A stretch of DNA of 64,000 nucleotides from an uncultured Aquimarina sp. (GCA_947493035.1 CANLOW010000003.1:62001-126000); one strand, 5' to 3'; numbered from the stretch's first letter, positions 45,639 to 56,342 are shown. Notes: generated by a model from the sequence alone, not told the origin. Program-made: numbers and translations.

Positions 45639-46645
45639 TTGACAAACAACAACATACCCTGACAGATTCTTTCAACAGAAAGCATACATACCTAAGACTA
45701 TCGTTAACTGAAAAATGTAATCTTAGGTGTACCTATTGTATGCCTGCGGAAGGGATACCGTTACTTCCTAAATCTCATTTAATGAGTGCCGACGAAATTT
45801 TTGGACTTGCTAAATTATTTGTGGGTCTTGGGGTAACCAAAATTAGACTGACTGGTGGAGAACCTCTCGTTAGAAAAGATTTTGAAGAAATCATAAAAAA
45901 ACTATCGCTATTACCTGTCGAAATAGCTATTACTACTAATGGTATTCTTTTAGATAAATACCTACCTCTTTTAAAAGAGTTAAATATCACAAACATCACT
46001 ATTAGTCTCGATTCACTTGATGCAAAGAAAAATACTTTAATCACAAGGCGTGATTATTTTAATACAGTCCGAAAAAACATAGACCTTTTAAAATTACAGG
46101 TTCCTTTTGTTAAATTGAATGTTGTCCTCTTAAAAAACAAAAACGACAATGAAATCAATGATTTTATAAAATTGACTGAACAAGAAAATTTTATTATACG
46201 TTTTATTGAATTTATGCCTTTTGATGGCAATGCTTGGGACAAAGATAAATTGGTATCGAAATCCTATATACTAGAAGAAGCCACTGAATTCTTTGGCAAG
46301 AACAATCTTCAAAGGCTTACTGATGCACCAAATGACACCTCTAGGAATTATAAAATTAAAAATTTCAAAGGGAGCTTTGCTATTATAAGCTCTGTCACTA
46401 ATCCATTTTGCGACACTTGTAATCGCATTAGATTGACAGCAGATGGAAAAATTAAAAACTGTTTATTTTCTTCTTCTGAAACTGATATTTTGACACCTTA
46501 TCGTAATAAAGAAAATATTATTCCATTACTAGCCACTGTAATTCACAAAAAGTATGAAATAAGGGGAGGTATGGATGATTGGGACAAACTAAGTAATCCC
46601 GATATGCATTCGCAGAATAGAAGTATGATTACTATAGGAGGCTAA
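45635..46645 (+). CDS. moaA: GTP 3',8-cyclase
   Basis: The 336-residue radical SAM enzyme starts molybdopterin synthesis from GTP. The first FeS cluster motif is CNLRCTYC; the second cluster uses the cysteines of NPFCDTCNRIRLTADGKIKN and CLFS. The C-terminus ends MITIGG, with the Gly-Gly needed for activity. The start is TTG, overlapping the moaCB stop (TTGA); no ATG exists before the first cluster. The gene ends 9 bases from the convergent tamB stop. Confidence 0.95.
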   Translation: MIDKQQHTLTDSFNRKHTYLRLSLTEKCNLRCTYCMPAEGIPLLPKSHLMSADEIFGLAKLFVGLGVTKIRLTGGEPLVRKDFEEIIKKLSLLPVEIAITTNGILLDKYLPLLKELNITNITISLDSLDAKKNTLITRRDYFNTVRKNIDLLKLQVPFVKLNVVLLKNKNDNEINDFIKLTEQENFIIRFIEFMPFDGNAWDKDKLVSKSYILEEATEFFGKNNLQRLTDAPNDTSRNYKIKNFKGSFAIISSVTNPFCDTCNRIRLTADGKIKNCLFSSSETDILTPYRNKENIIPLLATVIHKKYEIRGGMDDWDKLSNPDMHSQNRSMITIGG

Positions 46646-46654
46646 TACTTACTA

Positions 46655-49600
46655 CTACTCTTCTTGATCTTGTTTGTCCTTCTTTGCTCTAACAAACACT
46701 TTTCTCAACAACTCTTTAAAAGTATCGAAATCATACGAATATGAGATTCCTACACCTTGGGTAAAACCAATAGTTTCACCTATGAACTGAAGATCATTTT
46801 CTTTATTAAAAATAGTAGCCCTGAGACTTCCTTCTTCATTTAGTAAAAAATCAATTTGAACATCTCCAACAACAACAGATTCAGAAATACCTCCCACGGG
46901 AACACCTACTTTACCATTGATTAAGATACGATCATTAATTTGTGTAGAAAGAGAAACACCTACTTGATCAGCAATATCTTGATCTGGGTTTCGTTCTCCT
47001 GCAACATAATTTAGTCCTACCTTAAACTTATCTTCTTCACTAGCAAATAAACTATTGACAATACTAGATGCTCTTTCTACAATTAAATTTTCTACAAATA
47101 AATTATTACCATTAATCAAAGCATCATTGTAGAACTGTCCTTGAGTTACTAATGAAAAGGCTTGACGCTCTTTAATTGTTTGGTCAGCTAATATAAAATC
47201 CAATTCACTTCGCAATACCGAGCTTGCTCTAGGAAATTTAACATCAAAATTTAAATCAGGTTTCAATAATTCTCCTTGAAGACTAGTGACTACTTGCACT
47301 GGTATCTTCCTATTTACTGTCGAATTCTCTAATAAAATTGCTGGATTAGCATTGGTGTTGTATACTGCTGAAAGATTTAAAAAGGCACCAGTAGGACTTC
47401 CATTCCAATTGATACTTCCCCCCGACTCTACTTCAAAACTTTTAGACAATACTCCACCATATTTAAAATCATAGGTTCCTTTGTAGGCTACAAAATCTCC
47501 CCAAATATTGAATTTACCATTCGTATTAATTTCAATCAATAAAGTTCCTGCACCATAACCGCGTAAAGCACTTCCTGATTCTTGATCAACTACAATCTCT
47601 ACTTCCGCATTCTGATTAAGATCTAATTCAAATTGCAATTCAACCCCATTTATATCTTCAAAATTATATTTACCCCCCAATTCAGCAGCTAGTTTTTCTT
47701 TTGGAGTAATAAAATGGATAAATGAATTATCTCCTATGGATTCTGTATCCGAAATAGGAATTTTAAACGTTGTCCCTTCACCACTACTTGCCACTACATT
47801 TACTATAGGTTTTGCTGTAGATCCTTTTAAAGTTGCATATCCATCAATAAATGCTGTACCATAATAAAGATCATTGTCAGCAGCAGTAGTGTTTAATACT
47901 AATATTCTTGGACTTTTAATAGATAAATCTAATTCCCAGTCAGAGAAATTTTGATGAGCAATATTTCCTTCGAAAGCTGCTTCTGTATTAAAAGCAGTAT
48001 CTGTTACCGTTTGCTTTTCAAATTCAATATTATTTTTTGTTATAGCTACGATACTATTTTCTTCTAAAGCCAAATCTACATTTAAGTAAGGAATTTTGAC
48101 TCCAGCTTTATTAAGGCGTATTTTTCCTTTATAATCTGGATCGACTACATCCCCCTTAATCTTTAATTTACCGGAGGCTTTACCTCTAATATTTGTGATC
48201 ACTTCCCCACCTAGAGGGCTAAATGGACTTACATCAAAATTACCTAAAAGTACATCTGCATCAACCGTAGCTTTTTTATCTTTTACTTCTATTTTTCCAT
48301 TAAGATTAACCCCTTCATAGTTGCTGTTTTCTAAAGCTCCTTGTAGTATATAAGTTGTTAATTGTTCATTTCCCTTCATAAACAAAGACAAATCTCCCAT
48401 CAACTGCTCGTTAATTGTAAAATCATCAACTTTCAATTTAATTTCTGGTAAAAACAAATTCCCTTTTTGTTTTAACAACAACCTTCCATTAAGATTCCCA
48501 TAGTAATTTAAACTATCTATAGATGGAGATATTTTTTCTAGATCTACATCTTTAAAAGATAAATTAAAGTCCTTGTAAGTACTATCCTTTGATTTCCCTG
48601 TAAATAAAATTTCTTCTTCTTTGTGAGTTAGTTTTATAGGCAATACATTTATTGAGTCAGATACTTTATCAAAGTAAATCTTATTTGAAAGTCTAGAAGA
48701 TTTAGTTATATCCCAATTATTATTTTTAAAATTTACATAACCCTTTGATATTCCTAATTCGGCAAGCACATTTGATGGAATAAAATATGTTCTAAAATCA
48801 AATTGATCTTTAAGCTTTTTACCTGCCTTAAATTGAGTTTTTGTAATTACAGAATCTCCTACTTGTTGATTCCTCATTTCAAAATTACTTAATGGATACC
48901 ACTTATTTCTAAACTCCTCCATTTTAAAGACTGTTTGCTCAGATTTAGATTTATCTACAAATAGATTCAGCCCTTTAATTATTTTATCTTCAAAAGTCAC
49001 CTCTGGTGAATTGAAATTTAATTTAGTTTTAGTTAAATTATCAGACAAATACCCTTTTAAAAAAGTATTAGATGCTACATTTAGTTCTGGATAAAAGACT
49101 CCAAGTATTTTATTATAAATTTTGAGATCAAAATCTAAATTCTTTACCTCTGTATTATCATCTATCCCTTTAAATTGTCCTAAATAAAGCCCTTCTACAT
49201 TTTTGCGAACCAGTCGTTCTATGTCTTTAACTAAAAAATTCCCTTTTAAATAACCTGTAATGATCTCGGGGCTGTTTAATGTGATTTTGCGATTTCCATT
49301 CTTCAAGAAACTACTCTCCATATTGAAATCTTTAAATGAATAAGTATCATTTTGATTTTTATAAATAGTCTTCTTAAAATCGATAGTCCCAACTACATTA
49401 TCGATAGAAGTTCCTTTTAATTTAGCACGTACTTGCCCTTTAAAGGTTGCTATGCTATCTCTTCTGGTTAAGTTTGTTTTATTTAAATCTATAAAATTTA
49501 CATTTGCCTTAAAATCATAGTCATTTTGACCTTCATCTAAATTTATTTTACCATCAAAAAACAAATCAAAATTAGGGTCTTTAGCTACAATTTTCCCATC

Positions 49601-51049
49601 AAAAACAGGGTCATCCAACACCCCAAAAACATTTATATTCTTGTATTGATATTTATTATAAGTCAACTTAGAAAAATTACCTTCTATTACAGTAGACAAA
49701 TTCTCTTTTACAAACCCTTTCCCGTTAACATTTAAATCGAAGGAGGTTAGTCCTAGTTTAGGGTTATTAAAATAAGAACCTAATTCAAAATCTATAACAT
49801 TAAGATGTCCATTGTAGAGGGTTTTAGTAGGCACTGTAACATTCTCTAAACGCATATCTGCAGACACCTTCCCTAATTCAGACTCAAAATCACCTTTAAA
49901 ATCAACATCTTCTGTAGTTCCTAGTACCTTACCTTCAAATCTTACAACTCCAAAATCATCAAGTTCTTTCGGTAATTTCCCTTTTATCAATGAAGGTAAT
50001 AAACGTTCTAAATCTGTCTTGTTGGTTCTTAATAACTTTAAATCTCCTTTATATTTAAAATCATTATAAAGATCTTTTGACCTTAGTCCTAAAAAAGACA
50101 TTTCCCCATTAAGTCTAGAAGTCCCTAAACCATATACACGAAGTTTATGAAGATTAAAATCGTTAAGAACTCCATAAAAATTTGTGCTGACTGAAAAAAG
50201 CTCATTCGAACCTAATTTATCATAAAACAATTTTATATCATTAGTAGCTATCTTACTTCTTTTAACTTTTGCATCTAACACCACACAATCATCAAAACTT
50301 CCAAAATCTCCAGATTCATAATAGAATTTTAGATCCCCTTTAATATCACTTCTAGCTTTCGTTTTTAATTCAATGGCATCAAACGTTAGTTGATCACTAA
50401 CAAATGTAAAATCTGTTGAAAACTGTGTTACTGATATATGATCGTTATACAAAAGTTGAGATTCAGTAGCTGTAATATGGAATTGTTTATCTCTATAATG
50501 TAGATCCTCCCCTTTTAGGTTTATATCTTTTATATCTACAATTGGTGTTTCTTTAATTTTATGATAAAAAAAAGCGTATCGGCTACGGTGCAACTTCACT
50601 TGGTCAATATGTAATTGAAATGGAGTTGTCTTATTTCTTTTCTTTTTATTGAAAGATGCTAAAAATACCCGCATATTATCCTTGTCATCCTCTGGATATA
50701 TACTCATTTTAACATAAGCCCCTTTAATATCTACATATTGAAGTTGTGTGTCTCCTTTCAGTAATTGCTGTGCACTTTTTAAAGAAGTCCTAACCTCTTC
50801 TGCTAATACTAAAGTATCATTATGATGATCCCTTACAAAAAGATCCTTTAAAACTACATCTCCTGTTACTCCTAATCTAACTCCTTTGAGTTCTATATCG
50901 GTACCATACTGCTCCTTTAAATAACTCGTCGTTTTTTTAGCAAAATATGTTTGTACCCTAGGGATAGAAAATAAAATAAGTATTAACACCAATATCATGA
51001 CCAAAACGGCCAATGTTCTAAACAGTATGTTGATTAGTTTTCGGATCAC
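46655..51049 (-). CDS. tamB: Translocation and assembly module TamB (AsmA/DUF490 family)
   Basis: The 1464-residue protein spans the periplasm. It has one N-terminal membrane anchor (TLAVLVMILVLILILFSIP), then a long run of short beta strands with the TamB hydrophobic-groove pattern, and a C-terminal DUF490 domain (GNFDVSPFSPLGGEVITNIR; LNSTLGID-like region at the end: ISYSYDFDTFKELLRKVFVR). Such proteins carry phospholipids to the outer membrane and help barrel assembly. The start is GTG, right after a TAG. TamA-type barrel genes are elsewhere (one barrel at 34136-35350). It is divergent from tsaD. Confidence 0.9.
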   Translation of the reverse strand: MIRKLINILFRTLAVLVMILVLILILFSIPRVQTYFAKKTTSYLKEQYGTDIELKGVRLGVTGDVVLKDLFVRDHHNDTLVLAEEVRTSLKSAQQLLKGDTQLQYVDIKGAYVKMSIYPEDDKDNMRVFLASFNKKKRNKTTPFQLHIDQVKLHRSRYAFFYHKIKETPIVDIKDINLKGEDLHYRDKQFHITATESQLLYNDHISVTQFSTDFTFVSDQLTFDAIELKTKARSDIKGDLKFYYESGDFGSFDDCVVLDAKVKRSKIATNDIKLFYDKLGSNELFSVSTNFYGVLNDFNLHKLRVYGLGTSRLNGEMSFLGLRSKDLYNDFKYKGDLKLLRTNKTDLERLLPSLIKGKLPKELDDFGVVRFEGKVLGTTEDVDFKGDFESELGKVSADMRLENVTVPTKTLYNGHLNVIDFELGSYFNNPKLGLTSFDLNVNGKGFVKENLSTVIEGNFSKLTYNKYQYKNINVFGVLDDPVFDGKIVAKDPNFDLFFDGKINLDEGQNDYDFKANVNFIDLNKTNLTRRDSIATFKGQVRAKLKGTSIDNVVGTIDFKKTIYKNQNDTYSFKDFNMESSFLKNGNRKITLNSPEIITGYLKGNFLVKDIERLVRKNVEGLYLGQFKGIDDNTEVKNLDFDLKIYNKILGVFYPELNVASNTFLKGYLSDNLTKTKLNFNSPEVTFEDKIIKGLNLFVDKSKSEQTVFKMEEFRNKWYPLSNFEMRNQQVGDSVITKTQFKAGKKLKDQFDFRTYFIPSNVLAELGISKGYVNFKNNNWDITKSSRLSNKIYFDKVSDSINVLPIKLTHKEEEILFTGKSKDSTYKDFNLSFKDVDLEKISPSIDSLNYYGNLNGRLLLKQKGNLFLPEIKLKVDDFTINEQLMGDLSLFMKGNEQLTTYILQGALENSNYEGVNLNGKIEVKDKKATVDADVLLGNFDVSPFSPLGGEVITNIRGKASGKLKIKGDVVDPDYKGKIRLNKAGVKIPYLNVDLALEENSIVAITKNNIEFEKQTVTDTAFNTEAAFEGNIAHQNFSDWELDLSIKSPRILVLNTTAADNDLYYGTAFIDGYATLKGSTAKPIVNVVASSGEGTTFKIPISDTESIGDNSFIHFITPKEKLAAELGGKYNFEDINGVELQFELDLNQNAEVEIVVDQESGSALRGYGAGTLLIEINTNGKFNIWGDFVAYKGTYDFKYGGVLSKSFEVESGGSINWNGSPTGAFLNLSAVYNTNANPAILLENSTVNRKIPVQVVTSLQGELLKPDLNFDVKFPRASSVLRSELDFILADQTIKERQAFSLVTQGQFYNDALINGNNLFVENLIVERASSIVNSLFASEEDKFKVGLNYVAGERNPDQDIADQVGVSLSTQINDRILINGKVGVPVGGISESVVVGDVQIDFLLNEEGSLRATIFNKENDLQFIGETIGFTQGVGISYSYDFDTFKELLRKVFVRAKKDKQDQEE

Positions 51050-51061
51050 CTATTTTAACGT

Positions 51062-51069
51062 TAACTTTG
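51062..51069 (+). promoter_or_regulatory. -7 element for tsaD
   Basis: TAACTTTG matches TAnnTTTG, 37 bases ahead of the tsaD ATG. No TTG is found at the normal upstream distance. Confidence 0.45.
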
Positions 51070-51106
51070 CAACAATATTAACAATTTCTATGCCTATATA
51101 AGAGGT

Positions 51107-52129
51107 ATGAGTCCAGAAAAAATCTACATTCTTGCCATAGAATCGAGTTGCGATGATACAGCTGCTGCTGTTTTAGAGAATGACTATGTATTATCTAATG
51201 TTGTTGCAACCCAAAAAATACATGAGGAATACGGTGGCGTGGTCCCAGAATTAGCTTCGAGAGCACACCAACAAAACATTGTACCTGTAATTGATAATGC
51301 TATCAAAAAAGCAGGAATAACAAAAGAACAACTGCATGCCATAGCTTTTACCAAAGGGCCAGGTCTTATGGGATCATTACTTGTAGGTGTCTCTTTTGCC
51401 AAGTCTTTAGCGCTTGGGTTGAATATTCCACTAATTGATGTAAATCATATGCAAGGGCATCTTTTAGCACATTTTATAAAAAACGATCAAGAAAAGGAAT
51501 TAACGTTTCCTTTCCTTGGTATTACTATTAGTGGTGGGCACACACAAATTGTCAAGGTTACCAATCATTTTGAAATGGAAATCATAGGGGAAACTATTGA
51601 TGATGCCATTGGTGAAGCTTTTGATAAAAGTGCAAAAACACTTGGACTTCCTTATCCTGGTGGACCTTTGATTGACAAATACGCAAAAAAAGGGAACCCG
51701 AAAGCTTTTCCTTTTTCTAAACCTAATGTAAAGGGGTTAAACTTTAGTTTTAGTGGTTTCAAAACAGCTGTTTTATATTTCATTCAAAGGCAAACTAAAG
51801 AAAACCCTAATTTCATTGAAGAGAATTTACATGATATTTGTGCTTCAATTCAATATACATTAATAAACATCTTAAAAGACAAAATCAGAAAAGCAGTAAA
51901 GGAAACAGGAATCAAAACTGTTGCTATTGGTGGAGGAGTTTCTGCAAATTCTGGTATTAGAGAAATGCTCTTAGACTGTCAAAAGAGATATCAATGGAAT
52001 GTTTTTATTCCAAAATTTGAATATACTACCGATAATGCCGCTATGATTGGTATTACCGCTTATTTCAAATATCTAAATAAGGATTTTGCAGATTTAAGTG
52101 TTACGGCAGCTGCCAGAACTCATTTTTAA
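51107..52129 (+). CDS. tsaD: tRNA N6-adenosine threonylcarbamoyltransferase
   Basis: The 340-residue enzyme transfers the threonylcarbamoyl group to A37 of ANN-decoding tRNAs. It has the start ILAIESSCDDTAAAVL, the metal-binding HMQGHLLAH, GGHTQIVKV, DDAIGEAFDKSAKTLGLPYP, and the C-terminal VAIGGGVSANSGIRE with a further Asp in YTTDNAAMIG. Length is typical of TsaD. The rsmE gene follows after 30 bases. The tamB (divergent)-tsaD-rsmE order is common in Flavobacteriia. Confidence 0.97.
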   Translation: MSPEKIYILAIESSCDDTAAAVLENDYVLSNVVATQKIHEEYGGVVPELASRAHQQNIVPVIDNAIKKAGITKEQLHAIAFTKGPGLMGSLLVGVSFAKSLALGLNIPLIDVNHMQGHLLAHFIKNDQEKELTFPFLGITISGGHTQIVKVTNHFEMEIIGETIDDAIGEAFDKSAKTLGLPYPGGPLIDKYAKKGNPKAFPFSKPNVKGLNFSFSGFKTAVLYFIQRQTKENPNFIEENLHDICASIQYTLINILKDKIRKAVKETGIKTVAIGGGVSANSGIREMLLDCQKRYQWNVFIPKFEYTTDNAAMIGITAYFKYLNKDFADLSVTAAARTHF

Positions 52130-52159
52130 ATTTCACTTTTAGTTTATTAGCACGTTACT

Positions 52160-52873
52160 ATGCAACTTTTCTACGATTCTAATATTAATACCGAAATAAC
52201 TTCTCATACATTTTCTAGAGAAGAAAGTAAGCATATTGTAAAAGTTTTACGAAAGAAAGAAAATGACATACTTCACATAACAAACGGAAAAGGTTGGTTA
52301 TTTGATGTCCAAATTACATTAGCAACACCTAATAAATGTATTGCTATGGTTAAAGAAAGTAATTATTTCGAACCTTCGAGTTTAAAAATACACTTAGCCG
52401 TAGCTCCAACAAAAATGAATGATCGTTACGAGTGGTTTTTAGAAAAAGCTACAGAAATAGGTATTACACAAATCACTCCTATTTTTTGTGATCACAGTGA
52501 ACGTAAGACGATCAAAAAAGAGCGTTTCGAAAAAATAATACAAAGTGCCGCTAAACAGTCCTTACAATATCACTTCCCTGTTATCAACGAAGCCATATCA
52601 TTCAAAGATTTTATTACATCATCCTTTTCTAGCGAAACCTATATTGCACACTGTGATGATCTAGAAAAGATTTCATTAAAAAAACGATTATCAAACACAA
52701 CTAGCAGTGATTTTTTATTGCTAATTGGACCTGAAGGAGACTTTTCTTCTCAAGAAATTGAATTAGCGATTAGTAAGAATTTTCTTCCTATATCACTTGG
52801 AGAAACCCGTCTACGTACAGAAACAGCGGCAATAGTAGCTGTTCATAGTATTGTTTTTAACAAAAATCCATAA
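52160..52873 (+). CDS. rsmE: 16S rRNA m3U1498 methyltransferase
   Basis: The 237-residue SPOUT-family enzyme has an N-terminal PUA-like part (EESKHIVKVLRKKENDILHI) and a knotted C-terminal domain with the SAM site LLIGPEGDFSSQEIELA and SLGETRLRTETAAIVAVH. CDHSERKTIKKERF is also a family mark. It methylates U1498 of 16S rRNA. It is probably co-transcribed with tsaD. Confidence 0.95.
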   Translation: MQLFYDSNINTEITSHTFSREESKHIVKVLRKKENDILHITNGKGWLFDVQITLATPNKCIAMVKESNYFEPSSLKIHLAVAPTKMNDRYEWFLEKATEIGITQITPIFCDHSERKTIKKERFEKIIQSAAKQSLQYHFPVINEAISFKDFITSSFSSETYIAHCDDLEKISLKKRLSNTTSSDFLLLIGPEGDFSSQEIELAISKNFLPISLGETRLRTETAAIVAVHSIVFNKNP

Positions 52874-52896
52874 CACTTTTTTGGATACATTTCAAG

Positions 52897-52927
52897 TTGT
52901 TTATCCGCTGTTCTTGTGCTAATTTAG
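52897..52927 (+). promoter_or_regulatory. Promoter for fumC
   Basis: TTG (52897-52899), 20 bases, TAATTTAG (52920-52927), one base off the TAnnTTTG consensus. The leader to the ATG at 52953 would be about 18 bases. Confidence 0.45.
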
Positions 52928-52952
52928 CTACCAGATTTACTTAAAATTAAAT

Positions 52953-54350
52953 ATGGGATTTAGAATAGAAAAAGACACTATGGGTGAGGTACAAGTACCT
53001 GCCGATAAGTTATGGGGGGCACAAACACAACGTTCTATTAATAATTTTAAAATAGGTCCTTCGGCATCTATGCCATTAGAGATCGTTTATGGGTTTGCAT
53101 ACTTAAAAAAGGCTGCTGCTTATACTAATAGTGAATTAGGTGTATTGGATGTAGAAAAAAGAAACCTTATCGCTGCTGCATGTGATGAGATTTTAGAAGG
53201 TAAGCATGATGATCAATTTCCATTAGTCGTATGGCAAACAGGTTCGGGAACCCAAAGCAATATGAATGTTAATGAAGTTGTTGCAAACAGAGCACATCAA
53301 ATAGCAGGTAATGTAATTGGTGAAGGAGACAAAACTATTCAACCTAATGATGATGTTAACAAGTCTCAATCATCAAATGATACTTTCCCTACGGGAATGC
53401 ATATTGCTTGTTATAAAAAAATATTAGAAGTAACTATTCCTGGTGTAAAGAAGCTTAGAAATACGCTTCACCAAAAATCTATCGATTTTAAAGATGTAGT
53501 TAAAATTGGACGTACCCATTTTATGGATGCTACTCCTTTAACTATTGGTCAAGAACTATCAGGTTATGTTTCTCAATTAGATCACGGTTTAATAGCATTA
53601 GAAAACACCTTGCCTCATTTGGCTGAATTAGCATTAGGTGGTACAGCTGTAGGAACAGGTTTAAATACTCCTCAAGGATATGCGAAACGTGTAGCTGAAT
53701 ATATTGCTGAATTTACAAAATTACCTTTTGTAACAGCTAAAAATAAATTTGAAGCCTTAGCTGCTCATGATGCACTTGTAGAAACTCACGGTGCATTAAA
53801 ACAACTAGCGGTTTCTTTAAATAAAATAGGAAACGATATTCGTATGTTGGCTTCAGGTCCTCGTAGTGGACTAGGAGAATTAATTATACCTGCTAATGAG
53901 CCAGGAAGCTCTATAATGCCTGGAAAAGTAAACCCTACCCAATGTGAAGCTTTAACAATGGTGTGTGCTCAAGTGATGGGTAATGACGTTGCTGTTAATG
54001 TTGGTGGTATGCAAGGACATTTCGAATTGAATGTATTCAAACCTTTAATGGCATATAATGTTTTACAAAGTGCCGAACTTATAGGTGATGCATGTGTATC
54101 GTTTAATGATAACTGTGCTGCTGGTATAGAGCCTAATCAAGCTCGTATTGATGAATTATTGAATAAATCATTAATGTTAGTAACTGCTTTAAATACTAAA
54201 ATTGGATATTACAAAGCTGCTGAAATTGCAAACACAGCTCATCAAAATGGCACTACTCTTAAAGTAGAAGCTGTAAGATTAGGTTATGTTACTGAAGCAG
54301 AATTTGATGAATGGGTAAAACCAGAAGATATGATTGGAAGTTTGAAATAA
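52953..54350 (+). CDS. fumC: Class II fumarate hydratase
   Basis: The 465-residue enzyme converts fumarate to malate in the TCA cycle. It starts with [20 protein letters not shown]. The conserved segments are [51 protein letters not shown], and the signature loop [16 protein letters not shown] with the catalytic Ser. Length matches FumC rather than aspartase (the SS-loop and the 'THFMDA' motif fit fumarase). It forms a single unit with its own promoter and terminator. Confidence 0.96.
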   Translation: MGFRIEKDTMGEVQVPADKLWGAQTQRSINNFKIGPSASMPLEIVYGFAYLKKAAAYTNSELGVLDVEKRNLIAAACDEILEGKHDDQFPLVVWQTGSGTQSNMNVNEVVANRAHQIAGNVIGEGDKTIQPNDDVNKSQSSNDTFPTGMHIACYKKILEVTIPGVKKLRNTLHQKSIDFKDVVKIGRTHFMDATPLTIGQELSGYVSQLDHGLIALENTLPHLAELALGGTAVGTGLNTPQGYAKRVAEYIAEFTKLPFVTAKNKFEALAAHDALVETHGALKQLAVSLNKIGNDIRMLASGPRSGLGELIIPANEPGSSIMPGKVNPTQCEALTMVCAQVMGNDVAVNVGGMQGHFELNVFKPLMAYNVLQSAELIGDACVSFNDNCAAGIEPNQARIDELLNKSLMLVTALNTKIGYYKAAEIANTAHQNGTTLKVEAVRLGYVTEAEFDEWVKPEDMIGSLK

Positions 54351-54384
54351 GCTTCATTCATAATAGAAAACATATATTTTTCAC

Positions 54385-54412
54385 AAAAAACGCCTTAATT
54401 GGCGTTTTTTTT
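54385..54412 (+). terminator. Terminator of fumC
   Basis: AAAAAACGCC, loop TTAATT, GGCG and eight T. It lies 35 bases after the stop. Confidence 0.88.
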
Positions 54413-54496
54413 GGTTTACACTAAAATATTTTACTTAATTGAAAATAAATATAAAATAGTAACAACTATCTATTTTAGAATTAAAGCTAAAAAACA

Positions 54497-55513
54497 ATGC
54501 AAATAAACGATAAGTCTAATTATAAATCTTACTCCCCCAATGAACAACGTTATGATAAAATGCTATACAAGCGTTGTGGCAATAGTGGTGTTTTATTACC
54601 TAGACTAGCTATTGGACTATGGCATAATTTTGGAGATTTTGATAGCTTTAACAATGCTGAAAACATATTACGCACAGCTTTTGATAACGGAATTACTCAT
54701 TTTGATTTAGCTAATAATTATGGTCCTCCCTACGGTAGTGCTGAAGAAAATTTTGGTCGAATTTTTAAGAAAAACTTCATTTCGCATAGAGACGAACTAT
54801 TTTTAGCAACTAAGGCAGGCTACGATATGTGGCCAGGCCCTTATGGTAACAACGGATCTAGAAAGTACCTTATCAGTAGTTTAGATCAGAGCTTAAAACG
54901 TATGCAAATAGACTATGTAGACATCTTTTATCATCATAGACCCGATACCGAGACTCCGATGGAAGAAACAGCTTTAGCCCTATACGATATTATAAGACAA
55001 GGAAAAGCATTATATATAGGAGTATCTAATTATAATGCCGAACAAACTGAAGAAATGAGCTTGCTATTGAGAGACTTAAAAGTCCCTTTTGTCGTTCATC
55101 AAGCTAAACATTCGATGTTTGAACGTAAAATTGAAGCTGATTTGTTACCTATGTTGACCAAACATCAATTAGGATGTATTGCTTTTTCTCCTCTTGCACA
55201 AGGGCTGTTAACTAACAAATATCTACTTGGAATCCCTGAAAACTCTCGAGCAAATAAAGACAAAACCTACCTAACTAAAGAGATTGTAAATTCAAAAAAA
55301 ACAACCATTAACAAACTGAATAACATCGCTTTAGAAAGACAAGAAACGTTGTCAGAAATGGCCATTGGATGGCTACTTCAGAAGGAAGAAATCACTACAG
55401 TTTTATTAGGTGCTAGCTCTCCTGAACAATTACAGAAAAATCTGAATTCCATCAACAAAAAACCTTTTAGCGAAAAAAACCTCCTTAACATCGATATATT
55501 GACAAAAATTTGA
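54497..55513 (+). CDS. Aldo/keto reductase, YghZ/Gpr type
   Basis: The 338-residue (alpha/beta)8 NADPH enzyme has the full tetrad: Asp and Tyr in FDLANNYGPPYGSAEENFG, Lys in LATKAGYDMWPG, His in FYHHRPDTETP. The long YDMWPGPYGNNGSRKYLI insertion is typical of E. coli YghZ (L-glyceraldehyde 3-phosphate reductase), which detoxifies aldehydes and methylglyoxal. The first 20 residues (QINDKSNYKSYSPNEQRYDK) match the usual YghZ start, which supports the ATG at 54497. Confidence 0.9.
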   Translation: MQINDKSNYKSYSPNEQRYDKMLYKRCGNSGVLLPRLAIGLWHNFGDFDSFNNAENILRTAFDNGITHFDLANNYGPPYGSAEENFGRIFKKNFISHRDELFLATKAGYDMWPGPYGNNGSRKYLISSLDQSLKRMQIDYVDIFYHHRPDTETPMEETALALYDIIRQGKALYIGVSNYNAEQTEEMSLLLRDLKVPFVVHQAKHSMFERKIEADLLPMLTKHQLGCIAFSPLAQGLLTNKYLLGIPENSRANKDKTYLTKEIVNSKKTTINKLNNIALERQETLSEMAIGWLLQKEEITTVLLGASSPEQLQKNLNSINKKPFSEKNLLNIDILTKI

Positions 55514-55571
55514 TATATTTATTATCAAATTATCAATAGATAAATTAGTTTATTGATTAAATATATCGTAT

Positions 55572-56342
55572 ATGATGATAAAACTACTATTCAGAGTAAC
55601 AATGATGCTTTTATTCATTGCACCTATGCAAGTAGGTTTTGCAAAAAATAAAAAGCGTGTCGTTACAAAAAAATTAGAGTCTTTTAAGACTGTAAGAGGA
55701 CCTTTATTGACCACAAAGTGGAATCAAAAATATGAAGTTGTTGCTTGGCCTGAATACAAAGGAGAAAAGTTAATTATGCATTTCTCCATGTATGAAAATG
55801 GAGTTGCACTAAACGATAAAAGTATTTTTGCTCCTGAAAACAGAGGGTTGAAAAATGCTTTTCCTTACCCAAATCAGCGAATCAATGGGTGGAATAGATA
55901 TTATTCTCTAAATGGAGATAAAATAATGGGACGTTCTTATGAAATTACTGATCCCCGAAAAGGAGCTGCTATTATTACATGGACACTGAAACATGGTAAT
56001 GACAAGCAAACTTTTTCTATGGTAATCCGCACTACTAATTTTGCCGGACGAATGATAGGGGATGTAACTTTTAAGAAAAATAAAATCAAACAAAAAAACG
56101 TATTGTTATTACGTGAAAAGTTGATGAAAGATTTCAATTTAACAAACCCTAAAATTTGGAATAAACCTCACATTCAAATCGTTCCTAGTAACTATGACCA
56201 AATTAAAAATGTGTCGTACAAATCTTTAATAAGAATGACAGGGTCTCCTCTACCAAATAATTACCATTTTAGAAAAGGAGAAACTATTTATATTTCAGAC
56301 AGTAATCATTTACATGTGTTTGATATACCCTTTAAATATTAA
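55572..56342 (+). CDS. Secreted protein of unknown function
   Basis: The 256-residue protein has a signal peptide (MMIKLLFRVTMMLLFIAPM, cleaved after FAK or so). The mature protein is very basic (KNKKRVVTKKLESFKTVRGP) and beta-rich, with NQKYEVVAWPEYKGEKLIMH, RINGWNRYYSLNGDKIMGRS, and PNNYHFRKGETIYISDSNHL at the end. No lipobox, catalytic motif or sorting tail is visible, so it should stay in the periplasm. I recognise no family. It stands alone after the aldo/keto reductase gene, with a strong hairpin behind. Confidence 0.7.
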   Translation: MMIKLLFRVTMMLLFIAPMQVGFAKNKKRVVTKKLESFKTVRGPLLTTKWNQKYEVVAWPEYKGEKLIMHFSMYENGVALNDKSIFAPENRGLKNAFPYPNQRINGWNRYYSLNGDKIMGRSYEITDPRKGAAIITWTLKHGNDKQTFSMVIRTTNFAGRMIGDVTFKKNKIKQKNVLLLREKLMKDFNLTNPKIWNKPHIQIVPSNYDQIKNVSYKSLIRMTGSPLPNNYHFRKGETIYISDSNHLHVFDIPFKY

